A DNA stretch of 33,410 nucleotides, from positions 1 through 33,410 of the IMG/VR virus record IMGVR_UViG_3300049846_001507, one strand, 5' to 3'. The position numbers and the translations under genes were made by a program. Position 1 is the stretch's first letter, and every line of letters begins with the position of its first letter. The DNA comes from a virus. Shown here in pieces: positions 1-5,004 of the stretch. The notes beneath the pieces were generated by a model, which ran no database searches, was not told where the DNA came from, and was given only the letters and a program-made list of their open reading frames with translations.

Positions 1-150
1 GCGCTGTTTCATCTGCTCATGCATGCCAAGATTATCGAGGATGACGGGTTGATTCGGGATGTGACGTGGCGGTGGCAGGGGATCAGTAAAGTCTGCCCCA
101 AAGTGGAACTTACCATTTCACCGAGACCGAGTGAGAGAGGGGAACAATGA
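1..150 (+). CDS. 3' end of an unidentified gene (partial)
   Basis: An open frame enters from the left edge and gives the last 49 residues of a protein ending in SERGEQ. Its TGA overlaps the ATG of the next gene (ATGA at 147-150), the coupling used throughout this cluster, which supports it being real. The visible part is mixed hydrophobic and charged (LLMHAKIIEDDGLIRD, then TWRWQGISK) and shows no motif I recognise. It probably belongs to the same plus-strand operon. Function unknown. Confidence 0.6.
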   Translation, partial: ALFHLLMHAKIIEDDGLIRDVTWRWQGISKVCPKVELTISPRPSERGEQ

Positions 151-446
151 TAGTACCCGACAAACAACTTGATCATGTATCGCTCTGCGTCTGTGGCGGG
201 GACTCGATCGTGACGGATAGTCGAGACACCACAGAGGGACGCATTCGGCGAAGACGGGAATGCCTGAAGTGCGGCATGCGCTGGACAACCTACGAAATGC
301 GACGCGAACGACCAGCACCGGCGCCCAACATAACATCGGACCTCGAACAGTTGGCTGAGATTCGTGCGTTTCACACTGAGGCTATTCGTCGCATTGATGA
401 AGTACTGAACCGGGTTGTGGGTGTGAGCGGTTGCACGGCTGGGTAA
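147..446 (+). CDS. NrdR-type zinc-ribbon protein lacking the ATP-cone
   Basis: The 99-residue product closely resembles the N-terminal zinc ribbon of NrdR, the repressor of ribonucleotide reductase genes. It has TDSR, then GRIRRRRECLKCG and WTTYE at residues 23-50, the same order as in NrdR. Cys39/Cys42 form a CxxC pair. The first pair is compressed to C14-x-C16 instead of CxxC. NrdR then needs an ATP-cone domain of about 100 residues for nucleotide sensing; here only a short helical tail (residues 63-90) follows. It may bind DNA or zinc without nucleotide control. Start ATG overlaps the upstream stop. The 3' end overlaps a tRNA-like fold at 412-490. Family assignment is good; the role is inferred. 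Confidence 0.75.
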   Translation: MIVPDKQLDHVSLCVCGGDSIVTDSRDTTEGRIRRRRECLKCGMRWTTYEMRRERPAPAPNITSDLEQLAEIRAFHTEAIRRIDEVLNRVVGVSGCTAG

Positions 447-490
447 ACCAGAGGCCCTAGCAGGAGCCGGTTCGAGCCCGGCACAACCCG
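412..490 (+). tRNA. tRNA-like element with imperfect anticodon arm
   Basis: The acceptor-like stem 412-418/483-489 pairs perfectly over 7 bp and extends to 9 bp (411-419/482-490). The T-arm GCCGG/CCGGC (466-470/478-482) has the consensus loop TTCGAGC and abuts the acceptor exactly as in tRNA. A D-like arm GTGT/GCAC (421-424/433-436) carries GG in an 8-nt loop. A 12-nt variable region can form a short CCT/AGG arm. The anticodon arm is poor: only CTGG/CCAG pairs, round GTAAA, with no T33. If read as an anticodon, TAA (444-446) would mean Leu. No CCA is encoded. It could be a degenerate tRNA, an unusual tRNA, or an attachment-site remnant. Confidence 0.42.
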
Positions 491-504
491 ATAAGGAGGA
501 GATC

Positions 505-660
505 ATGCCACGACTGACGAAGCAGAAGAAGCAGGAGATTGTGCGGCGCTTTGCACACGGGGCATCACTGTTGGATCTCTACCACATCTATCGTATTCCA
601 ATAGCCAAATTTGAAGCCATTATCCGTGATGCCCTTCAAAAACAAGGGAGGACACCATGA
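505..660 (+). CDS. Small helix-turn-helix-like protein
   Basis: This 51-residue protein has a strong ribosome site (AAGGAGGA at 493-500) and its TGA overlaps the next ATG at 657. Residues 9-46 read as a trihelical HTH: a basic helix (KKQEIVRRFA), a turn at HGAS, then LLDLYHIYRIP and IAKFEAIIRDAL. The layout resembles sigma-region-4 or transposase-type HTH modules that bind DNA. It has no other domain, so it would act as a small DNA-binding or adaptor protein. The fold is assigned from pattern only. The DNA target is unknown. Confidence 0.6.
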   Translation: MPRLTKQKKQEIVRRFAHGASLLDLYHIYRIPIAKFEAIIRDALQKQGRTP

Positions 661-923
661 CCTGCTCAAAATGTGGCGGACTGTGTTACGTGGATCGCGA
701 CCTGGAGGCGGTCGGCTGGGCCTGTTTCAGTTGTGGCAGTCGGACCTTTCCACCGTTTCAACCGTATGAGGTCAAGCGGGATAACCTCCCCAGCGAACGG
801 TACTGTTCCTGTGGAGTCTATCCACCGATGAAGGGCCGGAGGGATTGCCGCTACTGCAATGCGGCGAAGAACCGGCGGCGCAAGCAGTTGCAACGGGCAC
901 GGCAGCAGGAGGCGCAGCCATGA
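657..923 (+). CDS. Small protein with two Cys-cluster (zinc-ribbon) motifs
   Basis: The 88-residue product opens with CSKCG (residues 3-7) and CFSCG (23-27), a four-Cys ribbon. A second cluster follows, CSCG and CRYC (around 49-68), with a very basic tail (NRRRKQLQRARQQ). The second half resembles the Cys/basic arrangement of small phage HNH-like or DNA-binding ribbons but lacks HNH histidines. ATG is coupled to the upstream stop and TGA to the next ATG (920). It is probably a nucleic-acid- or protein-binding zinc protein. Precise role unknown. Confidence 0.65.
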   Translation: MTCSKCGGLCYVDRDLEAVGWACFSCGSRTFPPFQPYEVKRDNLPSERYCSCGVYPPMKGRRDCRYCNAAKNRRRKQLQRARQQEAQP

Positions 924-1129
924 GATGGACCATGGAGAAGCCGACCGTGCCAGGGTGGTATTGGTTTCGCGGCAGTCAGAACGATACGCGTCCCTGGATG
1001 GTGAGGGTGCAAAAACTCGGTTTTGGACTGATGCAGATGTATCTTGTTGGCTGTGATGAACCGATCATTATTGGTGATGGCGGAGAATGGGTTGGTCCCA
1101 TTTTTCCTCCAGAGGAGGCGCAGCCATGA
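920..1129 (+). CDS. Small conserved-type phage protein
   Basis: The 69-residue protein begins MRWTMEKPTVPGWYWF, a start common among small phage proteins of unknown role. It continues with an alternating beta-type pattern (MVRVQKLGFG, MQMYLVG) and ends GEWVGPIFPPEEAQP. The ATG at 920 is preferred over an in-frame upstream start because it overlaps the previous TGA and has AGGAGG at 907-912. It is acidic and Trp-rich with no catalytic motif. Its final codons and the next start repeat the junction at 907-923 exactly. Confidence 0.65.
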   Translation: MRWTMEKPTVPGWYWFRGSQNDTRPWMVRVQKLGFGLMQMYLVGCDEPIIIGDGGEWVGPIFPPEEAQP

Positions 1130-1287
1130 CCGAGAATCCCTGTCTTAAGCCAGCATGCTTGAGTGATGTGCCGTTCTGGATCTATTTCGTTCGACACCAC
1201 GTCTTAAGTGGCGAAGAGCGTCGAGACGCATTAGCCTGCCTCTATGATGCTGAATGGAAAAAACGCGGCTATCGGGTATCACCATGA
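1126..1287 (+). CDS. Small hypothetical protein
   Basis: This is a 53-residue protein with two Cys near the N-terminus (CLKPAC) and a helical second half (GEERRDALACLYDAEWKKR). The ATG at 1126 sits 7 bases after AGGAGG (1113-1118) and overlaps the upstream stop. Its TGA overlaps the following ATG at 1284. No family is recognised. The gene-junction sequence at its start is a 17-base identical copy of the one at 907-923. Confidence 0.6.
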   Translation: MTENPCLKPACLSDVPFWIYFVRHHVLSGEERRDALACLYDAEWKKRGYRVSP

Positions 1288-1502
1288 CGATCCGTGACGT
1301 CATCGACGCCTTATCGCAATATCCAGCAGATATGGATGTCTATGTCCCAGATTTCAATCAGACGCTCCAGATTGCGAAACGAGTTGAGTCCTTTCAACAC
1401 TTGAATACTCCGCCTGGAATTAGTATTTCCGATGATGTCTGGATTCTTCCCTGGGAAGATCCTAGTGAGGCGCTTGACACCGAGGCGTCAGATGCGGTAT
1501 AG
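1284..1502 (+). CDS. Small hypothetical protein (TIRDVIDALSQYPADMDVYV type)
   Basis: The 72-residue acidic protein opens with a helix plus strand (TIRDVIDALSQYPADMDVYV) of a kind seen in many small phage and plasmid proteins, where a 'LxxYPxDxxV' motif precedes a small beta sheet. The ATG at 1284 is chosen for its ATGA coupling; an alternative in-frame ATG at 1254 has no better ribosome site. The last 30 bases overlap a sigma-70-like promoter that probably drives the downstream small RNA. Function unknown. Confidence 0.6.
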   Translation: MTIRDVIDALSQYPADMDVYVPDFNQTLQIAKRVESFQHLNTPPGISISDDVWILPWEDPSEALDTEASDAV

Positions 1503-1503
1503 A
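1474..1503 (+). promoter_or_regulatory. Sigma-70-like promoter
   Basis: A perfect -35 hexamer TTGACA (1474-1479) is followed after 18 bases by TATAGA (1498-1503, 4 of 6 consensus positions). It lies inside the end of the upstream gene and directly before a hairpin-rich non-coding stretch that ends in a terminator. Predicted transcription start is about 1510. Assigned by pattern only. Confidence 0.5.
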
Positions 1504-1509
1504 GTGAAA

Positions 1510-1626
1510 CACAATATGCACGGCTGATCGTCAGCAGCCAACCGTGTCTCGGCTAGACTCCAAGCTAGCCGCGCACAAAGAGGGAGCTTCCACGGTCTGA
1601 CGAACGTGGGGGCTCCCTTTCTTTTT
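1510..1626 (+). ncRNA. Candidate small structured RNA (three hairpins)
   Basis: Between the stop at 1502 and the ATG at 1637 there is no gene but three successive hairpins. Hairpin 1 is CACGG/CCGTG (1519-1523/1542-1546) enclosing CTGA/TCAG. Hairpin 2 is CGGCTAG/CTAGCCG (1550-1556/1565-1571). Hairpin 3 is a 13-bp stem (1582-1594/1605-1617) followed by a T-tract. With a promoter ending at 1503, the predicted transcript is about 115 nt. I recognise no known RNA family. The region could instead be only an intergenic terminator with fortuitous hairpins upstream. Confidence 0.5.
1582..1626 (+). terminator. Rho-independent terminator
   Basis: A 13-bp stem (GGGAGCTTCCACG with CGTGGGGGCTCCC, two T·G wobbles) with a 10-nt loop is followed directly by TTTCTTTTT. 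The next gene's ribosome site GGAGG (1627-1631) starts right after the T-tract. It would end the small RNA and reduce read-through into the 1637 gene. Confidence 0.8.
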
Positions 1627-1636
1627 GGAGGTCATC

Positions 1637-1921
1637 ATGCAAGGATTTTGGATAACATTCACTGATGGATCGGAAGGCTACTGTGAAGGCAATACTGCAC
1701 ATGATGCCATGAAGATTGCCGAGCACTTCACAAAGAAAACTGTGAAGGTTCTAAACGGGAACCAGTGGGACCCAGACATTCCAAGATTGCCGTATCCGGC
1801 AAGACCTGTAATTTGGCAGTTTGAGCACCCGGTGCATGGGAAGTGTCCACCGTTTTGTTACAGCCCAAAGAGTTGTAAGGGCAATACGTCGTGCCCGAAA
1901 GATTACGCATGTTCTGAGTAG
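1637..1921 (+). CDS. Small Cys-containing hypothetical protein
   Basis: The 94-residue protein starts at the ATG at 1637, five bases after GGAGG; a TTG at 1625 would lie inside the terminator T-tract and is rejected. The N-terminal half (FWITFTDGSEGYCEG, then a helix DAMKIAEHF) resembles a small alpha/beta fold. The C-terminus holds four spaced Cys (CPPFCYSPKSCKGNTSC, plus a final C) that could bind metal. No family is recognised. It follows a terminator and so may rely on read-through or its own signal. Confidence 0.6.
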   Translation: MQGFWITFTDGSEGYCEGNTAHDAMKIAEHFTKKTVKVLNGNQWDPDIPRLPYPARPVIWQFEHPVHGKCPPFCYSPKSCKGNTSCPKDYACSE

Positions 1922-2199
1922 GTAAATGGGGTGCTCAACCGCTCTCCACCCTGGGCGAAGAGAAACGAAGCTGAGCTGCTACGGATATAGCAGCAACACA
2001 CAATCCGGTCCTGATAGGTCCGTGAGGGGGATGCCGGTCCTGGCCTCTAAATCCGTTGGAACGTCAGTTACGGGGATCTGACGTTAGCCTCAGCTCAGTT
2101 GTTGTGCGCGTGTTAGTAGACCGGCGCAAAATCGAAATTCACCGATCTCGCTCTCTTAAGAGCTGAGTATCAAAATCCCTTCTTTGGGATGGATTGAAA
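1922..2199 (+). other. Structured intergenic region upstream of the HNH gene
   Basis: There is no convincing gene in these 278 bases, but there is clear secondary structure. GCTGCTA/TAGCAGC (1975-1981/1988-1994) and AACGTCAG/CTGACGTT (2060-2067/2078-2085) are perfect hairpins. CTGAGCTG (1971-1978) can pair over distance with CAGCTCAG (2091-2098), which competes with the first hairpin. CCGGTCCTG is directly repeated (2005-2013, 2034-2042). Another hairpin, ATCCC/GGGAT, sits just before the HNH start. It may be a regulatory leader or a mobile-element-associated RNA. I found no group I intron core. Confidence 0.45.
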
Positions 2200-2601
2200 A
2201 TGAATTGGGATAAACTCGGTTCTCAGATCTATCAACAACGTTCACGGATCGCCTCATCTAAAATTAAGCGGTTTACGGGTGAGACGGGTCGATGGAGAAG
2301 AATGTGTTTAGAGCGAGATGGGTTTGCTTGTGTGTTGTGCCACTCGAAAAAGAAACTGGAAGTACATCATATTGTTCGTTGGTATGACGCGCCATTGCTG
2401 CGATTAAAGAAGAATAACGGGGTAACACTGTGCCATGACTGTCATGCGCGGCACCATCAAGCAACGGGGGCGGAATTTCCAAAAGAAATTACGGCGCAAT
2501 TATTAGCGTATGTGTCTGGAAAGGCTAGTAGACAGACGCATTCTAAGCAATCAATCATTCTTATTAAGAAGCATTTAGGGATTACGCCACCAGAGTTTTA
2601 G
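2200..2601 (+). CDS. HNH endonuclease
   Basis: This 133-residue stand-alone HNH nuclease would cut DNA using a beta-beta-alpha metal site. Two structural-zinc pairs are visible (C44-x2-C47, C78-x2-C81). The catalytic motif is VHHI (H56/H57), Asn73, and the final His of CHARHH (85-86). Such proteins act as homing nucleases or as partners of the phage packaging terminase; no terminase is visible here. There is no clear ribosome site before the ATG at 2200 (a TTG at 2194 is possible). The gene is visibly more A+T-rich than its neighbours and follows a structured spacer, which suits recent insertion. Family assignment is strong; its job is not. Confidence 0.88.
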   Translation: MNWDKLGSQIYQQRSRIASSKIKRFTGETGRWRRMCLERDGFACVLCHSKKKLEVHHIVRWYDAPLLRLKKNNGVTLCHDCHARHHQATGAEFPKEITAQLLAYVSGKASRQTHSKQSIILIKKHLGITPPEF

Positions 2602-2636
2602 ACAGGTCTGTTCTGAATCTGAAATGGGAGGCGATG

Positions 2637-2813
2637 ATGATCACGACGCATCCGGTCGCAAATGTGAAAGGGTGTTGGTACGAGGTCTGGATTAAAGAGT
2701 GTGTGCTGTGTGGGAAGACGGATATTTATAAAGAGCGGCGGCTCCCGCCGAAACCTGAATTGCCGGAGTGCTACCACTTTGAACAAACCGCGTGCAGTCA
2801 ACACTTTCTGTGA
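2637..2813 (+). CDS. Small Cys-rich hypothetical protein
   Basis: The 58-residue protein (59 if the preceding ATG at 2634 is used) was placed at 2637 because GGGAGG (2626-2631) then lies 5 bases upstream. A CVLCG motif near the middle and later Cys/His (ECYHFEQTACSQH) look like a small zinc-binding knuckle. No family is recognised. The junction GAGGCGATGATG at its start recurs at the start of the next gene. Confidence 0.6.
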   Translation: MITTHPVANVKGCWYEVWIKECVLCGKTDIYKERRLPPKPELPECYHFEQTACSQHFL

Positions 2814-2820
2814 GGCGATG

Positions 2821-3057
2821 ATGGAGTCTCTGTGGGATGAATTTGTGCGAAAAACTATCACTGGAACCTGTCTTTGCGGTCATGCGCGGCGGTCGCATTG
2901 GTGGATTACTGACGGTCTGACCACACCAGCTCCGTGTAAGCACGGATATCCCACTGGTTATTTGTGCGATTGTATCGGGTATGTCCCAAGACGGAAGCAA
3001 GAGCGCAGATATTGGGAGGGATTTTATGGATCTGGACGCACGCTTGGCGGCGATTGA
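2821..3057 (+). CDS. Small Cys/His-rich phage protein (CxCGHxxxxH type)
   Basis: The 78-residue protein has CLCGHARRSHWW near residue 18, then CKHG and CDC further on. This spacing (C-x-C-G-H-x4-H...C...C-x-C) is common in small phage proteins predicted to bind zinc. The start at 2821 is placed 5 bases from GAGG; the ATG just before it (2818) is equally open. Its C-terminus (RRKQERRYWEGF) is basic and overlaps the start of the next gene. Role unknown; a nucleic-acid or protein-interaction zinc module is a fair guess. Confidence 0.62.
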   Translation: MESLWDEFVRKTITGTCLCGHARRSHWWITDGLTTPAPCKHGYPTGYLCDCIGYVPRRKQERRYWEGFYGSGRTLGGD

Positions 3058-3445
3058 AGCACGACTGGACAAGCTGGAAGGACGAAAACCTGTGCAGCCG
3101 GGGGAGTTTGAGCGATTTTGGGCGGCCTACCCTAATAAGGTTGGGAAGAGAGCTGCACAGAAGGCTTTCCAGAACGCAAAGAATCGGCCCAGCATTGACG
3201 TGATCCTTGCCGCCTTAGAACGGGCCTGTAAATCGGAGAAGTGGCGCAAGGATGGTGGGGAATTTATCCCCAATCCGGCCACCTGGCTGAACCAGGGCCG
3301 GTGGGATGATGAGCCGGTTCAAATTGTCCATATTATCCCGAAGGCGATGCGACCGATTGAATGCCAGCCGAAAGAGCAGCAACCGTATAGCCCACCGCCG
3401 CCTGAAGTGCTGGCACTCCTGAACCGGATTGGGAAAGGCATGTGA
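3026..3445 (+). CDS. Replication-protein C-terminal-type domain protein
   Basis: The 139-residue protein starts at ATG 3026 after GGGAGGG. Residues 1-19 form a short coiled coil (LDARLAAIEARLDKLEG). Residues 27-95 then match the module often found at the C-terminus of phage replication initiators: FERFWAAYPNKVGKRAAQKAF, an ALERA helix, W, and FIPNPATWLNQGRW. In those proteins it follows a winged-helix or DnaD-type part and is thought to contact DNA or the helicase loader. Here it stands alone with a Pro-rich tail, so it may be a split or reduced replication protein. The domain match is good; the function is inferred. Confidence 0.68.
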   Translation: MDLDARLAAIEARLDKLEGRKPVQPGEFERFWAAYPNKVGKRAAQKAFQNAKNRPSIDVILAALERACKSEKWRKDGGEFIPNPATWLNQGRWDDEPVQIVHIIPKAMRPIECQPKEQQPYSPPPPEVLALLNRIGKGM

Positions 3446-3455
3446 TGGAGGACTT

Positions 3456-3662
3456 ATGAACCAAATCGCGACACGTATTGCAGGTAAACGTGAAGGACTG
3501 GCCAAAAAGCTGGGTATTCCCAAGCCGCTGAAGGCGATTCGGCTTAAGTGCCTCAATTGCTCTAACGGTCAGCCCAGTGAAGTCTTGCATTGTCCGGTCA
3601 AAAACTGTGCCTTGTATCCATATCGGATGGGCCGATACCCCAAGGTAACAGCAAAGGAGTGA
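3456..3662 (+). CDS. Phage zinc-ribbon protein (KCLNC...CPVKNCALYPYRMG family)
   Basis: The 68-residue product carries a four-Cys signature: CLNC, CPVKNC and the trailing LYPYRMGRYP. This is a small protein family widespread in phages and prophages, usually near replication genes, with no established biochemical role. An N-terminal basic helix (ATRIAGKREGLAKKLG) precedes it. ATG 3456 follows GGAGG, and the TGA lies just before the next gene's ATG. Family recognition is good. Confidence 0.72.
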   Translation: MNQIATRIAGKREGLAKKLGIPKPLKAIRLKCLNCSNGQPSEVLHCPVKNCALYPYRMGRYPKVTAKE

Positions 3663-3664
3663 CC

Positions 3665-3925
3665 ATGCGCTACTTAGTCTGCTGTGATCATCGTAAGGTG
3701 ACGGTTGAGGCGACTGATTCAGTGCAAGCCAGAATGCAGATTGGATGTGACAAGTGCGCCCAGTATCGACTCAAGAAAAATGCGTGGAGTTTCAAGGATG
3801 TGCGGGTCTACGATGCGAATGACGTGCGCAAGGTGGATGCCAAGGTGCTGCCACGATCACGCGTGAAGACGAACGTGGCAAGCCAAACGGATTGGGTCAA
3901 TGAGACGATCAAGGAGGCGTCATGA
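3665..3925 (+). CDS. Small Cys-containing hypothetical protein
   Basis: This 86-residue protein begins MRYLVCCDHRKVTVEATD, with a later CDKC. Together these give a C-C-x-H...CxxC arrangement that could hold one zinc in a small beta ribbon with an alpha helix. The middle (WSFKDVRVYDANDVRKVDAKVL) is beta-rich and the tail is helical. AAGGAG precedes ATG 3665, and the TGA overlaps the next ATG at 3922. No family is recognised. Confidence 0.6.
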   Translation: MRYLVCCDHRKVTVEATDSVQARMQIGCDKCAQYRLKKNAWSFKDVRVYDANDVRKVDAKVLPRSRVKTNVASQTDWVNETIKEAS

Positions 3926-4125
3926 CGCGGAAGACGTTGGATGAGCGCATCAGGAAGCGTGACGCATGCGCCAAGTGGACGACGCGAGGGCAGATTTGCG
4001 TAGAACTGGACCGGCTGGCGCGGCAGATCAGGAAGCTGCCGACGACCATCGGACAGTTTTATAGTGAAGAGACATGCGTGCGATGGGGTGATGTCCTTGA
4101 TCTCATTAGACAGGCCAAGCGATGA
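3922..4125 (+). CDS. Small basic helical protein
   Basis: The 67-residue, strongly basic and mostly helical protein (ERIRKRDACAKW, VELDRLARQIRKLP, GDVLDLIRQAKR) begins MTRKT, like two other small proteins downstream. ATG 3922 has GGAGG and overlaps the previous stop. Its own TGA overlaps ATG 4122. It has two Cys but no metal-site pattern. Function unknown. Confidence 0.58.
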   Translation: MTRKTLDERIRKRDACAKWTTRGQICVELDRLARQIRKLPTTIGQFYSEETCVRWGDVLDLIRQAKR

Positions 4126-4199
4126 AACGGCCCGACTACTGGCTCGCCTGGGCGGTGTGGATCGTGGGGTTGCTGTGGCTCTTGGAACGGAGGGGATGA
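4122..4199 (+). CDS. 25-residue single-membrane-span peptide
   Basis: The very short frame encodes KRPDYW, then a Trp-rich hydrophobic stretch (LAWAVWIVGLLWLL), then ERRG. That is one membrane segment with basic residues on both sides. Both ends show ATGA-type contact with neighbours (ATG 4122 in the previous TGA; an ATG at 4196 in its own TGA). It could be a small inner-membrane or lysis-timing peptide. It is too short for family assignment. Confidence 0.5.
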   Translation: MKRPDYWLAWAVWIVGLLWLLERRG

Positions 4200-4206
4200 T
4201 ATTGAT

Positions 4207-4329
4207 TTGGTGCAGGGCGGCGTCACGCGGGCGCTGCGACCAAGTGCAGCCATCAGGTGTTCACTCACCGAAAAGGGCTACCACGGTCGGTATCCAATCC
4301 GGCCCCTGCACCTTAAGGAGGCGACATGA
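4207..4329 (+). CDS. Possible 40-residue gene (uncertain start)
   Basis: This frame ends in LTEKGYHGRYPIRPLHLKEAT with its TGA overlapping ATG 4326, the usual junction of this operon. Its start is unclear: TTG 4207 or GTG 4210, with GGAGGGG upstream at 4189-4195. A rival frame opens at ATG 4196 but runs 28 bases into the next gene. A perfect 9-bp inverted repeat (4209-4217/4304-4312) encloses the segment, so it may instead be non-coding. Low confidence. Confidence 0.3.
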   Translation: MVQGGVTRALRPSAAIRCSLTEKGYHGRYPIRPLHLKEAT

Positions 4330-4613
4330 CACCCAATCTGAAGCGGTTGTTTGACAAGAGAAGGCATGGAGGATTGGCTGGCGATCTGGCTGATCGTGAT
4401 CTTGACGCCCTCTTTGACAAGCACGGCGAAGCGCTGGTGGAGGCGCTGGAGCCGTTCAGGAAAGTCGGTGAGGCGTTGCGGGATCAGCCCTATGTAGAAT
4501 GGCTATGGGTTCAATCGCACTCTGACCCTAATCGCAATGTTGGCATTCATATCCAGCACATTAGGGCGATACAAGATCTCCTTACCACACTAGAGCAGGA
4601 GGCAGGCCAATGA
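4326..4613 (+). CDS. Small helical acidic hypothetical protein
   Basis: The 95-residue protein is mostly helical (LKRLFDKRR, DLDALFDKHGEALVEALEPFRKVGEAL), with a central strand-like segment (VEWLWVQSH) and a C-terminal helix ending LEQEAGQ. It has a strong ribosome site, AAGGAGG (4315-4321), and ATGA coupling at both ends. No domain is recognised. Confidence 0.62.
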   Translation: MTPNLKRLFDKRRHGGLAGDLADRDLDALFDKHGEALVEALEPFRKVGEALRDQPYVEWLWVQSHSDPNRNVGIHIQHIRAIQDLLTTLEQEAGQ

Positions 4614-4759
4614 CACGCAAGGCAGATCGGTGCAACAACAGGTTTGATATGAGTGTACGCTATAAAGGCGGCTACCGTGGGCCTGGGTTTCGTTTGCTCA
4701 AGTGGTATGGCGGAGCGAAGCATCCACAATTTGTCGCATGGTTTAGGAGACCGGCATGA
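4610..4759 (+). CDS. 49-residue basic protein, N-terminus shared with next gene
   Basis: It starts MTRKADRCNNRF, followed by a Gly/aromatic/basic body (RYKGGYRGPGFRLLKWYGG, FVAWFRRP). The first 13 residues closely match those of the next gene (STRKTDRCRNGF), and CAGATCGGTGC is identical in both (4623-4633, 4772-4782). ATG overlaps the previous stop and TGA overlaps ATG 4756. It is probably a real small gene created by a partial duplication. Function unknown. Confidence 0.5.
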   Translation: MTRKADRCNNRFDMSVRYKGGYRGPGFRLLKWYGGAKHPQFVAWFRRPA

Positions 4760-5004
4760 GCACACGTAAAACAGATCGGTGCCGGAACGGGTTTGAGCGG
4801 CGGGTGTTGCGTGCGCTGCAGATGTCGGATGAAAGAAACAACATGCTTAATTGTCTACTCACTCCGCAGGAAGTGGTGGATCTGCTGCGTGCCGAGCATC
4901 GGGCGGTCGTGAGGCTCGTGACTACAACGAAGGACGAATGGTGCGAGGAATATCACAAACCGTTTGAGGATCTCCTGGCGAAGTTGCACGCGAGGGCACA
5001 ATGA
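4756..5004 (+). CDS. Small helical hypothetical protein
   Basis: The 82-residue protein shares its N-terminal RKxDRCxNxF tag with the preceding gene, then becomes helical: RRVLRALQMSDERNNML, TPQEVVDLLRAEHRAVVRLV, KPFEDLLAKLHAR. A leader-like tag joined to an unrelated body suggests recombination at gene starts. ATGA coupling occurs at both ends. No family is recognised. Confidence 0.58.
   Translation: MSTRKTDRCRNGFERRVLRALQMSDERNNMLNCLLTPQEVVDLLRAEHRAVVRLVTTTKDEWCEEYHKPFEDLLAKLHARAQ

Noticed and set aside
9-506. Long minus-strand frame (165 residues) at the left end
   Set aside because: Antisense to the NrdR-like gene and the tRNA-like element, with low-complexity composition and no coupling to any gene.
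1922-2601. Group I intron carrying the HNH gene
   Set aside because: No recognisable P/Q/R/S core sequences, and the genes on either side do not read as two exons of one protein.
1922-2601. IscB/IshB with omega (HEARO) RNA
   Set aside because: The HNH protein is only 133 residues, with no RuvC, bridge helix or PLMP domain, so only the RNA-then-HNH order is shared.
4211-4310. Second tRNA gene
   Set aside because: Although acceptor-like and T-arm-like stems stack, the T-loop has 8 bases and lacks TTCRA, and no D or anticodon arm can be drawn.
4196-4354. 52-residue frame from ATG 4196
   Set aside because: It overlaps the next gene by 28 bases and has an Arg/Cys/Ser-rich composition typical of an off-frame reading; the 4207-4329 frame fits the junction pattern better.
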